Of a stretch of DNA of 64,000 nucleotides, positions 32,534 through 43,715 are shown in pieces. The notes under the pieces were generated by a model. It did no database searches, had not been told where the DNA came from, and saw only the letters and a list, made by a program, of their open reading frames with translations. Every line of letters begins with the position of its first letter. Positions within the stretch are counted from its first letter, which is position 1. Source of the DNA: Actinomadura terrae (lineage in GTDB: Bacteria; Actinomycetota; Actinomycetes; Streptosporangiales; Streptosporangiaceae); the NCBI RefSeq assembly GCF_022751215.1, contig NZ_JAICDG010000010.1, positions 1 to 64,000 of the forward strand, in the 5' to 3' direction. Made by a program: the position numbers and the translations under genes.

Positions 32534-33400
32534 GCGCCGGGCGAGTTCGGCCTCCCCGGCGGCGCGCATCGCCTCCACCGGGACGTCGGCGCGCCCGGTC
32601 ATCAGCGCCACCTGCCGGACGGCCTGGTGCAGCAGCATGCCGAAGCCGCCCGCGACCGTCCCGCCCGCCCGCGCGACCGCACGGGCGAGGGCGGTGGGCC
32701 AGGGCGCGTAGACGACGTCGAACAGCGCCGCGCCCGAGGCGGCGACCGGCTCGGCGTAGGCGTCGGCGGCCCGTCCGGGCAGGGTCGAGACCACCAGCCC
32801 GGCCGGGAGGTGCTCGGCCAGCCGGTCCAGCGGGACGACCCGGACCGCGAGCCCGAACCGCTCCCCCACGGCGGCGGCCTCGGCGGCGCGCTCGGGCACG
32901 CGGGCGGCGAGCACCGCCTCGGGCAGGCCGAGTTCGGCGAGCGCCGCCAGCGCCGAGGCGGCGGTCGCGCCGCCGCCGAGCACCAGCGCGGAGCCGGGCG
33001 CCGAAAGGCCCGCCTCGGTGAGCGCGGTCACGATCCCGTACACGTCGGTGTTGTCGGCGTGCCGCCGCCCGTCCCGCAGGACGAGCGTGTTGGCGCCGCC
33101 GACCCCGGCCGCGAGGTCCGACACCGAGTCCGCCAGCTTCAGCGCGACCCGCTTGAGCGGCATCGTCAGCGACAGGCCCGCCCACTCGGGGCCGAGCCCG
33201 TCCAGCAGCGCGGCAAGGCCGTCCTCGCCGCACTCGACCGCGTCGTAGGACCACGCGTCCAGGCCCATCGCCGCGTACGCCGCCCGGTGCAGCACCGGCG
33301 ACAGCGAGTGCGCGACCGGCGAGCCCAGCACCGCCGCCCGCCGGACCGCGCTGCCGTCCCGCTCTACCCGGGTCAGTTGCCCGGGTGCTTGCGCTGCCAC
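32525..33400 (-). CDS. aroE: Shikimate dehydrogenase
   Basis: NADPH-dependent reduction of 3-dehydroshikimate in aromatic amino-acid synthesis. 291 residues. The shikimate-binding GSPVAHSLSPVLHRAA, catalytic-region TMPLKR (Lys) and the dinucleotide-binding LVLGGGATAASALAAL are visible. The GTG at 33400 has GGAG 8 bases upstream and overlaps the mltG 3' end by 28 bases. It is the last gene of the alaS-ruvX-mltG-aroE run. The usual aroC/aroK/aroB genes do not follow. Confidence 0.93.
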   Translation of the reverse strand: MAAQAPGQLTRVERDGSAVRRAAVLGSPVAHSLSPVLHRAAYAAMGLDAWSYDAVECGEDGLAALLDGLGPEWAGLSLTMPLKRVALKLADSVSDLAAGVGGANTLVLRDGRRHADNTDVYGIVTALTEAGLSAPGSALVLGGGATAASALAALAELGLPEAVLAARVPERAAEAAAVGERFGLAVRVVPLDRLAEHLPAGLVVSTLPGRAADAYAEPVAASGAALFDVVYAPWPTALARAVARAGGTVAGGFGMLLHQAVRQVALMTGRADVPVEAMRAAGEAELARRAG

Positions 33401-34533
33401 TCGCGGAACTCCTGCTCCAGTTTCTGCCGCTCCGCCTCCGTCGTGGCGAACTTGGTGACCTTGTTGGTGGGGTCGGTGGCGACGAAGAACAGCCAGGTCC
33501 CCTTCTCCGGCGTGACCGCCGCCTCGATCGCCTCCGGCCCCGGGTTGGAGATCGGCCCCGGCGGCAGCCCCTTGTGCTTGTAGGTGTTGTAGGGCGAGTC
33601 GACCTGGAGGTCGCGGTTGCGCACGTCCAGCGTGCGCTTGTTGAGCGCGTACAGGACCGTGGTGTCGAACTGGAGCGGCATCCCGACCTTGAGCCGGTTG
33701 TAAATCACCCGCGAGATCTTCGGGAAGTCCGAGGAGAGGCCCCCCTCCGCCTGGACCAGGCTCGCCAGCGTCAGCACCGTCGCGGGGCTCAGGTCCGCCG
33801 CCTTCGCCTTCTCCTCCAGGCCGACCGACTCCGCCTCCTTGCGGAAGCGGTCCACCATGAGCTTGAGGGCCTGCTTCGCCGAGCCGTTCGGGTCGAGGTC
33901 GTAGCGCCCCGGGTAGAGGAAGCCCTCGACGTTGCCCTTGGCGTAGGCCGGGAGGCCGAGGCCCGCCCCGTCCTTGGCGGCCGCCTGGAAGTCCTTCACC
34001 GGGATACCGGTCTTCTTCGCTAGCAGCTGGTAGACCTCGATGGCGCGGCGGCCCTCGGGGATCGTGACCTGGTTGCCCGCGCGCGACCTGGTGTCCAGCA
34101 GCAGCGCCATCGCCGCCGACGAGGACATCTTCAGCCGCATCTGGTAGAAGCCCGGCTGGATCGAGGAGGCCCTGGTCTCCTTCCCGTAGGCCTTCACGAA
34201 CGCGCGCACGCTCTTGACGACGCGGTGCTCCTGAAGCGTCGTGCCGATCGCCGAGCCGCTGTCGCCGTCCTTGATCTGGACGGTGACGCGGCCGCTCCCG
34301 GCGCCCTTGTAGTCCGGCGGGTGGAGCTTGTTGTCGAGCCAGGCGGCGCCGAGGACGCCGCCGGTGCCGAACACCGCCACGATGAACGCCATCGCGAACA
34401 GGGCGGCCGCGCGGCCGTTGCCCTTGCGCCTGCGCTGCTTCTTGCGGACGCGCCGCTGGGCCCGCCGGCCGGGCTGCTGCTCCGGCTGCGGGCCGTCCCC
34501 GTAGGGATCGGAGAAAAGGTCCAAATCGTTCAT
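33373..34533 (-). CDS. mltG: Endolytic murein transglycosylase MltG
   Basis: Membrane-bound lytic transglycosylase that cuts nascent glycan strands. 386 residues. A cytoplasmic basic tail (RKKQRRRKGNGR) precedes one membrane segment (about 45-65), followed by the YceG domain with LASLVQAEGGL (catalytic Glu region), SRVIYNRLKVGMPLQFD and LPPGPISNPGPEAIEAA. The ATG overlaps the ruvX stop (ATGA). The N-terminal Pro/Gln/Arg-rich tail is typical of actinobacterial forms. Confidence 0.95.
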   Translation of the reverse strand: MNDLDLFSDPYGDGPQPEQQPGRRAQRRVRKKQRRRKGNGRAAALFAMAFIVAVFGTGGVLGAAWLDNKLHPPDYKGAGSGRVTVQIKDGDSGSAIGTTLQEHRVVKSVRAFVKAYGKETRASSIQPGFYQMRLKMSSSAAMALLLDTRSRAGNQVTIPEGRRAIEVYQLLAKKTGIPVKDFQAAAKDGAGLGLPAYAKGNVEGFLYPGRYDLDPNGSAKQALKLMVDRFRKEAESVGLEEKAKAADLSPATVLTLASLVQAEGGLSSDFPKISRVIYNRLKVGMPLQFDTTVLYALNKRTLDVRNRDLQVDSPYNTYKHKGLPPGPISNPGPEAIEAAVTPEKGTWLFFVATDPTNKVTKFATTEAERQKLEQEFREWQRKHPGN

Positions 34534-34988
34534 GAGCTCCCCCGGACGATCTCGCCTGGGGGGCGCCCAGTCAACCGTTCCCCGTCAAGAGCCGCTTGAA
34601 GCAGGACGGCGGCGGCGGCCTGATCGACGACGCGGCGGCGCGCCTGACCGTGCACTCCGCTCGCGCGCAGCCCCGCCTCGGCCGTGACCGTGGTGAGCCG
34701 CTCGTCGTAAAGGCGGACCTCCGCGTCCGGGAGGCGGCCCGCCAGCCGCACCGCGAACCTGCGCGCCGCCTCCGCCGCCGGGCCCTCCCGGCCCGACAGC
34801 GACGTCGGCAGGCCGACGACGACCTCGATCGCCTCGTGCTCGGCGGCGAGCCGGACGAGCCGGTCGACGTCCCCCTTGCCGCTCTTCACCGTCTCCAGCG
34901 GCGAGGCGAGGATCCCGGCCGGGTCGCAGCGGGCGACGCCCACGCGGACGGTCCCCACGTCCACCCCGAGCCGGACGCCCGGCCTCAT
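34530..34988 (-). CDS. ruvX: RuvX/YqgF RNase H-fold resolvase-like protein
   Basis: 152 residues, RNase H-like fold. The acidic active-site positions lie in GVDVGTVRVGVA, VVVGLPTSLSG and DERLTTVTAE. It is implicated in 16S pre-rRNA 5' processing and formerly called a Holliday-junction resolvase. It lies between alaS and mltG, as in most bacteria. The start is the ATG at 34988. Confidence 0.95.
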   Translation of the reverse strand: MRPGVRLGVDVGTVRVGVARCDPAGILASPLETVKSGKGDVDRLVRLAAEHEAIEVVVGLPTSLSGREGPAAEAARRFAVRLAGRLPDAEVRLYDERLTTVTAEAGLRASGVHGQARRRVVDQAAAAVLLQAALDGERLTGRPPGEIVRGSS

Positions 34989-35027
34989 CGCTCGGCCCGC
35001 CTCGGACGGGGCGGCCTCGCCCTTGTT

Positions 35028-35042
35028 CCCCCGTGGGCGGGG
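35028..35042 (-). terminator. Hairpin just after alaS
   Basis: CCCCG-TGGG-CGGGG lies 2-16 bases past the alaS stop, before ruvX. It could partly terminate alaS transcription. Confidence 0.4.
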
Positions 35043-35043
35043 C

Positions 35044-37713
<2,670 letters not shown>

Positions 37714-37715
37714 GA

Positions 37716-38036
37716 TCAGTGGCCATCCTTGTCGTCGTCGATGATCGTGTACCTGGCCCGCAGGACCCGGCGGGGCCGGGGGCCGTCGAGCTCGGGCGGA
37801 GCCTGGTCCATGCGGACGGCCTCGCGCAGCTCCTCCTCGCGGGCCCGCATCCCGGTACGCACGTCGGCGGCGAAATCCCTCAACCGCTCGCCCGCGCCCT
37901 GCCCGGTCGAGACCGCGCGGGCCGCGACGCCCTCGGGCGACCAGGTCCGCGCGATCCGCTCCACGCGACGCTTGACGCGGTGCGTGGCGTAGATGCCGGC
38001 GCCCGCCCCGACCGAGAGCCAGAACAGCCTTCTCAT
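37716..38036 (-). CDS. Small conserved actinobacterial membrane protein (DUF6167-like)
   Basis: 106 residues. The N terminus MRRLFWLSVGAGAGIYATHR is a short hydrophobic anchor; the rest is a basic and acidic helix (ADVRTGMRAREEELREAV). It is found upstream of alaS in many actinobacteria. The start overlaps the DUF948 gene stop (ATGA). The function is unknown; the family name is from memory. Confidence 0.85.
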   Translation of the reverse strand: MRRLFWLSVGAGAGIYATHRVKRRVERIARTWSPEGVAARAVSTGQGAGERLRDFAADVRTGMRAREEELREAVRMDQAPPELDGPRPRRVLRARYTIIDDDKDGH

Positions 38037-38539
38037 CCGCGTCCCTTCCCGTCGGAACGGGCCCGGAGCTCGCGCCGCCCGGACCCGGCGGAGCGGCCCC
38101 TGCCCTTCCCCGCGCGCTCGCCCGAGCGCCTGCCCGAGCGCTTGCGCGGCGCCGGGGCGGGCTCCGGGCCGGTGTCGTCCCCCGAGCCCTTCGCCGAACC
38201 GCCGAGCGCCTTGCGGACGCCGTAGGAGAACGCGGCGGCCTTCACCACCGGGCCGCCGACGACCGAGGTCATGACGGTCGTGACGGCCGAGACGTTCTGC
38301 GTGACGCCCGCGACCTGCTTGGTGATCACGTCGGTGCGGCCGAGCTGCTCGTTGGCGCGGCTGACCGTGCGGGCCATGTCGTCCATCAGCGGGCCGGCCT
38401 GCTCGCCGATCTCGCGCACGACCTCGCTGGCCTCGCCGAGCAGCCGCGCGAGGCGCAGCAGCGTCAGCGCGACGAACGTGACGAGCACCGCCCAGAAGAC
38501 GGCCACGATGAGACCTGCGAGCTGTCCACCAGTGAGCAT
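38033..38539 (-). CDS. DUF948-family membrane protein
   Basis: 168 residues. There is one N-terminal membrane segment (about 6-26), then a helical region with heptad character (RLLGEASEVVREIGEQAG to NEQLGRTDVITKQVAGVTQN) typical of DUF948, and a Lys/Arg-rich tail after residue ~130. It is first in the DUF948-DUF6167-alaS-ruvX-mltG-aroE run. A TAGGGT -10-like hexamer lies about 50 bases upstream (38588-38593). The role is unknown. Confidence 0.88.
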   Translation of the reverse strand: MLTGGQLAGLIVAVFWAVLVTFVALTLLRLARLLGEASEVVREIGEQAGPLMDDMARTVSRANEQLGRTDVITKQVAGVTQNVSAVTTVMTSVVGGPVVKAAAFSYGVRKALGGSAKGSGDDTGPEPAPAPRKRSGRRSGERAGKGRGRSAGSGRRELRARSDGKGRG

Positions 38540-38666
38540 CGGGGCTTTCCGTTCGACGTGTGTTCGGCTGGGGCCGGGTCAGCAGACCCTACCGTGGGCG
38601 CCGGGCCCGGCCGCTCGGGCGATCCAGGCTATCGGGCGAACGCCGCCGATGGCGCGAGCACGGCGC

Positions 38667-38687
38667 GATCACGGCGTGGGCGTGATC
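38667..38687. terminator. Inverted repeat downstream of rarA
   Basis: GATCACG-GCGTGGG-CGTGATC is a perfect 7-base stem, 45 bases past the rarA stop. It is a possible rarA terminator. The rest of the 190-base gap before the DUF948 gene has no gene. Confidence 0.45.
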
Positions 38688-38731
38688 ACGACGTGGGAAC
38701 GCGCCGGCGTCGGGCGGCGCCGTGCGCCGGG

Positions 38732-40144
38732 TCAGGACGTCCCGTTCGCGCGCGAGCCGCGCAGCACCGACCGGATCCGGGCGAGGACCTCGGTGAAGCG
38801 GGACTCGGCGCCGTGCCGGGTCGGGCGGTAGTACTCGCGGCCGTCCACGGCGTCGGGCGCGTACTGCTGCCGGACGACGCCGCCCGGGTGGTCGTGGGCG
38901 TACTTGTAGCCCTTCCCGTGGCCGAGCTTCGCCGCGCCCTTGTAGTGCGAGTCGCGCAGGTGCCCGGGGACGGCCCCCGCGAGGCCCTTGCGGACGTCGC
39001 CGAGCGCCTCGTCCACCGCCTTGACGACCGCGTTGGACTTCGGGGCGAGGGCCAAGTGGATCACCGCCTGTGCCAGGTTGATGCGGGCCTCGGGCAGGCC
39101 GACCAGCTCCACGGCCTGCGCCGCCGCGACGGCGGTCTGGAGGGCGGTCGGGTCGGCCATGCCGACGTCCTCGCTGGCGTGCACGACCAGCCGCCGCGCG
39201 ATGAACCTCGGGTCCTCGCCGGCCTCGATCATCCGGGCGAGGTAGTGCAGCGCGGCGTCGACGTCGCTGCCCCGGATGCTCTTGATGAACGCGCTGATCA
39301 CGTCGTAGTGCTGGTCGCCCTCGCGGTCGTAGCGGACGGCGGCGCGGTCCACGGCGCGCTCCAGCACGTCCACGTCGATCGTGCCGCCCTCCTCGACGAC
39401 GAGGGAGCCCGCCTCCAGGTAGGTGAGCGTGCGGCGGGCGTCGCCGCCCGCGAGCCTGATCAGGTGGTCCTCGGCGGCCGGGTCGAGGCCGACGGCGCCG
39501 CCGAGGCCGCGCTCGTCGGCGAGCGCGCGGCGGATCACCTCGCGCAGGTCGTCCTCGCCGAGGGGTTGCAGGGTGAGCAGCAGCGACCGGGACAGCAGCG
39601 GGCTGATCACCGAGAAGAACGGGTTCTCGGTGGTGGCGCCGATGAAGGACACCCAGCGGTTCTCCACGGCGGGCAGCAGCGCGTCCTGCTGGGCCTTGTT
39701 GAAGCGGTGCACCTCGTCGACGAACAGCACCGTCTGCCGGCCGGTCATGCCGAGCTCGCGGCGGGCCAGGTCGATCTCCGCGCGGACGCGCTTGACGCCG
39801 TCGCTGACGGCCGAGACCTCCACGAACCGGCGGGACGTGACGTGGCTCACGACGGTGGCGAGGGTGGTCTTGCCGGTGCCGGGCGGGCCCCACAGGACCA
39901 GCGACATCGGCGCGTCCCGGTCGACGAGCTGGCGGATCGGGGTGCCCGGGCCGAGCAGGTGCGCCTGACCGACGACCTCGTCCAGCCCGCGGGGGCGCAT
40001 CCGCACCGCGAGCGGCTGCTCCACGTCGGTCGCGGCGGCCCTTCCGGCCGCCGGCGGGAACTCCGGCGCCGGGGGCTCCGCCCGGCCGCCGGCGGGATCG
40101 TCGAAGAGGCCCTCTGGTTGGCCCGATTCCGCCCTACTGGTCAC
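38732..40144 (-). CDS. rarA: Replication-associated recombination protein A (RarA/MgsA)
   Basis: 470 residues, AAA+ ATPase acting at stalled forks. The N-terminal ~35 residues are variable, followed by MRPRGLDEVVGQAHLLGPG, Walker A LWGPPGTGKTTLA, Walker B LFVDEVHRFNK, sensor 1 FIGATTENPFF, and the C-terminal oligomerisation domain (YKYAHDHPGGVVRQQYAPD). The GTG start overlaps the PAP2 gene stop (GTGA). Confidence 0.96.
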   Translation of the reverse strand: MTSRAESGQPEGLFDDPAGGRAEPPAPEFPPAAGRAAATDVEQPLAVRMRPRGLDEVVGQAHLLGPGTPIRQLVDRDAPMSLVLWGPPGTGKTTLATVVSHVTSRRFVEVSAVSDGVKRVRAEIDLARRELGMTGRQTVLFVDEVHRFNKAQQDALLPAVENRWVSFIGATTENPFFSVISPLLSRSLLLTLQPLGEDDLREVIRRALADERGLGGAVGLDPAAEDHLIRLAGGDARRTLTYLEAGSLVVEEGGTIDVDVLERAVDRAAVRYDREGDQHYDVISAFIKSIRGSDVDAALHYLARMIEAGEDPRFIARRLVVHASEDVGMADPTALQTAVAAAQAVELVGLPEARINLAQAVIHLALAPKSNAVVKAVDEALGDVRKGLAGAVPGHLRDSHYKGAAKLGHGKGYKYAHDHPGGVVRQQYAPDAVDGREYYRPTRHGAESRFTEVLARIRSVLRGSRANGTS

Positions 40145-40941
40145 GCTCCGACACTATCTCGCCGCGCCGCCGCCCCGGTCCCGCCGCGGTCCCGGTCGTC
40201 CAGCGCCGGGACCCGGGACGCGGCCCACAGCGCCGCGACGACGATGGCCGATCCGGCGACGCCGTCCAGCCAGTAGTGGTTGGCGGTCAGCACCACGACC
40301 AGCAGCGTGACCACGGGATGGGCGGCGGCCAGCCAGCGCCACCGGCCGCGGCCGTAGCGGATCACGCCCCACGCGACCAGCAGCGCCCAGCCGACGTGCA
40401 GCGAGGGCATCGCGGCGAACTGGTTGGTCATGCCCTCCCCGGGCTCGGTCGCGTACGCGCTCGGGCCGTAGGCGGTCATCAGGTCCACGAACCCGTGGCC
40501 GGGCAGCATTCGCGGCGGCGCCAGCGGGTAGGCGAAGTGGACGAGCAGCGCCGCCGCCGCCGATCCGAGGATCACCGCGCGGACCCGCGGCCAGGCGCGG
40601 CGCCGCCAGAAGTACACCCAGACCATGAACACGGTGATCGCGGGGAAGTGCACGCGGACGTAGTACTCGTTGGCGGCCCGGACCCATCCGTCCCAGCGCA
40701 GCGCGCCCTTTTGCAGGGACGACTCGTCCGGAAGCCACAGGGAACGCTCCAGCCCCCACACGGCCCGCGCGTGCTCGTAGGCCCGCTCGGGGCGCCCGTC
40801 GGCGAGGTGGCGGCCGTAGGCGTAGGCGCCGAACGCCGCCGCCATCAACAGGAACTGCGCGACGGCGGCGAGCGCCTGCGCCAGGCCCGGGACACGCCTG
40901 CCGCCGCGCAGTGCCGCCCCCTCGCCCGCCCCTCGCCGCAT
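40141..40941 (-). CDS. PAP2-family membrane phosphatase
   Basis: 266 residues with about six membrane segments. Phosphatase motifs are AMPSLHVGWALLVA (second motif, His) and NHYWLDGVAG (third motif, His/Asp). The first motif appears as a basic stretch near RRRAWPRVRAV and is not canonical. It resembles the AUR1/inositol-phosphoceramide-synthase-like group of actinobacteria. It is probably a lipid phosphate phosphatase or transferase; the substrate is unknown. It overlaps rarA by 4 bases. Confidence 0.88.
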   Translation of the reverse strand: MRRGAGEGAALRGGRRVPGLAQALAAVAQFLLMAAAFGAYAYGRHLADGRPERAYEHARAVWGLERSLWLPDESSLQKGALRWDGWVRAANEYYVRVHFPAITVFMVWVYFWRRRAWPRVRAVILGSAAAALLVHFAYPLAPPRMLPGHGFVDLMTAYGPSAYATEPGEGMTNQFAAMPSLHVGWALLVAWGVIRYGRGRWRWLAAAHPVVTLLVVVLTANHYWLDGVAGSAIVVAALWAASRVPALDDRDRGGTGAAARRDSVGA

Positions 40942-41106
40942 CCGTTCATCATCCAGCCGCCCCGGACTTGCGCGCGTGCTACGTCAGGAGGGTTCGCCTG
41001 GTACGTCAGGAGGGGCGGTGCTCCCTCCCAGGTCCCAGGCGCGGGGGAACCCGGAGGCGGGGTTTGGCGTTGGAACGGCGCGGAGGGTTGAATCAGGAGC
41101 GTGACG

Positions 41107-41529
41107 GTGGCAGGGACGACCCAGCGTCGGCGGCACGGGCTGGCAGGGCTGCTCGTGGCGCTGTTCGTCGTGGCCGGGCTCGTCTTCAGCTACGGGCTGG
41201 GCCACGCCCCGCCCGCGCGCGCGTGCACCGAGCACGCGGTGACCGCCCCCGTGGGCGCCCTGGCCGGCCACACCCCGGCCGGGCACGCCCTGCCGCGGGC
41301 CGCCGCCGACGTGGCGGTGAGCGTCCCGAAGCCCCCCTCGCACGGCCCCGCCGAGGTCTGCCTGTGCCTGGCCGTGCTGTTCACGCTCCTGGCCCTGGGC
41401 CTGCTGGCGGCGGGGCTCGGACGCCCCGTCCGGCGCCTGCCCGCCCGCCTCGGCTGGTCGCCGGCCCTCCCCCGGGGCGGCGTACCGGCGATCTCCCTCT
41501 CGTCCTCTCTCCAGGTGCTCCGGCTGTGA
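41107..41529 (+). CDS. Small membrane protein (DUF6153-like), probable metal-related set
   Basis: About 140 residues. There are two hydrophobic stretches: residues ~12-30 (LVALFVVAGLVFSYGLGHA) and ~85-105 (CLCLAVLFTLLALGLLAAG), with Cys in both regions and a short His-containing loop between. I prefer the GTG at 41107 (AGGAG 7 bases upstream) over the GTG at 41101 (1 base). It is followed by DUF3105 and DUF305 genes. The DUF6153 match is from memory and unsure. Confidence 0.65.
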   Translation: MAGTTQRRRHGLAGLLVALFVVAGLVFSYGLGHAPPARACTEHAVTAPVGALAGHTPAGHALPRAAADVAVSVPKPPSHGPAEVCLCLAVLFTLLALGLLAAGLGRPVRRLPARLGWSPALPRGGVPAISLSSSLQVLRL

Positions 41530-41624
41530 CGGACCGGCCGTAAGGCCACCGGCACCCGCCGTACCCGCCGTGGTGCGGCACTGCCGCCGTTTCCGGACAT
41601 CCAGCCAGAGCAGAGGGGACAGCC

Positions 41625-42296
41625 ATGTCCAAGAGCAGTCGGAACAGGAACGCCAGGAACTCCACCACTAAGGGTCCCGGCGCCAAGAACGCCAGTGCCA
41701 GGAACACCGCCGCCAGGAACAAGAACAAGAACGTGTTGACGCAGCGGCAGGTGCCGTGGGGCGGCATCGCCTTCTTCACCGTGATCGGCCTGGTGGCGAT
41801 CGTCGGGATCACCTACGCGTTCATGCAGACCAGGTCGGCGTCGGCGGGGTCGGCGTCGATCTCCGGGCTCGTCCAGAAGGACGGGCTGGGCCGCGACCAC
41901 ACGACCGGCGCCGTCAAGTACGGCGCCAACCCGCCGATGGGCGGCGACCACGACCCCACGTGGCAGAACTGCGACGCGCACGTCTACGACGCACCGCTGC
42001 GCAACGAGAACGCGGTCCACTCCCTGGAGCACGGCGCCGTGTGGATCACCTACCGTCCCGGCCTGCCCGCCGAGCAGCTCGACCGGCTCAAGTCCCGGGT
42101 CGCCTCCACCGACTACACGTTCCTGAGCCCCTACCCGGCGCTGGACGCCCCGCTCGCGCTCACCGCGTGGGGCCGCCAGGTCAAGCTCCAGGACGCGTCC
42201 GACGGGCGCGTGGACGCGTTCCTGCGCGCGTTCGTCAAGGGCCCGCAGACGCCCGAGCCGGGCGCGGCCTGCGACGGGGCCAAGGACACCCCGTGA
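41625..42296 (+). CDS. DUF3105 domain protein
   Basis: 223 residues. The N-terminal ~40 residues are an Asn/Lys/Ala-rich repeat-like run, then one membrane segment (about 48-67). The DUF3105 domain has GANPPMGGDHDPTW, YDAPLRNENAVHSLEHGAVW and a C-terminal Cys. Conserved His (GGDHD, HSLEHG) suggests metal binding. AGGGGA precedes the ATG. It overlaps the DUF305 gene by 4 bases (GTGA). Confidence 0.93.
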   Translation: MSKSSRNRNARNSTTKGPGAKNASARNTAARNKNKNVLTQRQVPWGGIAFFTVIGLVAIVGITYAFMQTRSASAGSASISGLVQKDGLGRDHTTGAVKYGANPPMGGDHDPTWQNCDAHVYDAPLRNENAVHSLEHGAVWITYRPGLPAEQLDRLKSRVASTDYTFLSPYPALDAPLALTAWGRQVKLQDASDGRVDAFLRAFVKGPQTPEPGAACDGAKDTP

Positions 42297-42952
42297 GCAC
42301 GCGCGCCCCCGCGCGAGGACGGCGGGTCACCGTCGTCCTCGCGGCGCTCCTCGTCGCCGCGGCGCTCGCAACACTGGCGATGACGCGCTCGAGCGGCCCG
42401 CGCCCGGACGGCCCCGAGGCGGGGTTCGCCCGCGACATGAGCGCCCACCACGCGCAGGCCGTCCGGATGTCGTTCCTCGTCCGGGACCGCACGCGCGACC
42501 CCGCCGTCCGCCTGCTGGCCTACGACATCATCAACACGCAGTCGGCCCAGATCGGCATGATGACCGCCTGGCTGGACGAGTGGGGGGCGCCCAAGACCGA
42601 CCCGGCGGGCCCGATGCGCTGGATGACCGGCCACCCCGGCCACGGGAGCGCGTCGGGCACGGCGTCGGGCGGCACGGCGTCGGGCGGGGCGGGCGCGGCG
42701 CGGATGCCGGGGATGGCGTCCCGCGAGCAGCTCGCGGAGCTGGAGAAGGCCGAGGGTCGGGACGCCGAGCTGCGCTTCCTGCGCCTGATGATCGCCCACC
42801 ACCGCGGCGGCGTCGGCATGGCCGAGGCGGTCATCGCCCGCACCGGCCACGACCGCGTGCGGCGGCTGGCCCGCACGATGGTGGACGGCCAGAACGCGGA
42901 GATCGCCCTGATGAACCGGATGCTCGCCGAGCGCGGGAGCGCCGCCGCGTGA
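42293..42952 (+). CDS. DUF305 domain protein
   Basis: 219 residues. An N-terminal signal or anchor (VTVVLAALLVAAALATLAM) precedes the two DUF305 halves with their paired His and Met: FARDMSAHHAQAVRMS and LRLMIAHHRGGVGMAEA. A Gly/Ser/Ala linker (GSASGTASGGTASGG) separates them. DUF305 proteins often accompany copper genes; that is family knowledge. The start is the GTG at 42293 with AAGGA 6 bases upstream. The stop lies in a 14-base tandem repeat. Confidence 0.92.
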   Translation: MSTRAPARGRRVTVVLAALLVAAALATLAMTRSSGPRPDGPEAGFARDMSAHHAQAVRMSFLVRDRTRDPAVRLLAYDIINTQSAQIGMMTAWLDEWGAPKTDPAGPMRWMTGHPGHGSASGTASGGTASGGAGAARMPGMASREQLAELEKAEGRDAELRFLRLMIAHHRGGVGMAEAVIARTGHDRVRRLARTMVDGQNAEIALMNRMLAERGSAAA

Positions 42953-42974
42953 GCGCCGCCGCGTGAGCGCCGCG
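42937..42974 (+). repeat. 14-base tandem repeat spanning the DUF305 gene stop
   Basis: GAGCGCCGCCGCGT occurs at 42937-42950 and 42951-42964 without mismatch, then a partial copy at 42965-42974. The TGA stop (42950-42952) sits on the unit junction, and a second TGA recurs 14 bases later. Confidence 0.85.
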
Positions 42975-43028
42975 CCACCTTCGTGATATCGCTTGACAGC
43001 GTCCGCCGATCGCGGGTCACTGACGACC

Positions 43029-43643
43029 ATGGCTCAGGACCTCACCGGCTACCACCGGGCCCTCGACCTGTTCGAGGGCCTGGTGGCCGGCGTCCCCCGG
43101 GACGGCTGGGACGCCCCCTCGCCCTGCGCCCGCTGGTCGGCGCTGGACGTCGCGGGCCACGTCACCGGCGGCCAGCACCTGGTCCGCGCGCTGGCGTGCG
43201 GCGAGCCCGTCCCCGACGTCACCGAGGACCCGGCGCGGTTCGTCCCCGGCGACGCGCTGGCGGCGTGGCGGGCGGCGCGCGCCGAGTGCGCGGCGGCCCT
43301 CACCCCGGACGCGCTGCGGCGCCCCGTCCCGGTGGGGGCGCTGGGCGAGCTGCCGCTGGGCGACTACCTCGGCGGCTACGTCCTGGAGCCGCTGGCGCAC
43401 GCGTGGGACCTGGCCGTGGCCACCGGCCAGCCGTCCCGGCTGGACCCGGGCCTCGTCCACCACGCCTTCGCGACCGCCCATCTGATCGCGGCGCCGCTGC
43501 GCGCGGCCGGGCACCTGGCCCCGGCGCTGCCCGCCGCGCGCGGCGCGGACGAGCAGACCCGCCTGCTGGCCTTCCTCGGCCGCGCCACCGACCGGCATGC
43601 CGTCGACGAGCGAACCGCGGACGCGCGAACCCCCGGAGCCTGA
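43029..43643 (+). CDS. DinB/maleylpyruvate-isomerase-type protein (TIGR03086-like)
   Basis: 204 residues. The N-terminal four-helix DinB-like domain is typical: DGWDAPSPCARWSALDVAGHVTGGQ (metal His in DVAGHV) and LEPLAHAWDLAVATGQP (second metal His). Such proteins bind a divalent metal and may be mycothiol-dependent transferases. A TTGACA lies at 42992-42997, but the -10 is weak. The ATG at 43029 was chosen because it begins AQDLTGYHRALDLF; an upstream frame (from 42993) lacks a ribosome site. It is convergent with the DUF349 gene. Confidence 0.85.
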   Translation: MAQDLTGYHRALDLFEGLVAGVPRDGWDAPSPCARWSALDVAGHVTGGQHLVRALACGEPVPDVTEDPARFVPGDALAAWRAARAECAAALTPDALRRPVPVGALGELPLGDYLGGYVLEPLAHAWDLAVATGQPSRLDPGLVHHAFATAHLIAAPLRAAGHLAPALPAARGADEQTRLLAFLGRATDRHAVDERTADARTPGA

Positions 43644-43715
43644 GCGCCGCGGTCGAGAGAACCGCCGCGGTCGGGAGGACCGCCGGGGTCGGGGGAACCG
43701 CCGGGGTCAGGAGAA
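43644..43715 (-). repeat. Four-unit 18-base tandem repeat at the DUF349 gene stop
   Basis: Plus-strand units: GCCGCGGTCGAGAGAACC (43644-43661), GCCGCGGTCGGGAGGACC (43662-43679), GCCGGGGTCGGGGGAACC (43680-43697), GCCGGGGTCAGGAGAACT (43698-43715). The last holds the DUF349 gene stop (TCA, 43707-43709). The unit fills the whole gap between the convergent genes. Confidence 0.9.

Noticed and set aside
42992..43020. Leaderless promoter for the DinB-type gene (TTGACA 17 bases before GTCACT)
   Set aside because: The -10 matches the consensus at only two positions.
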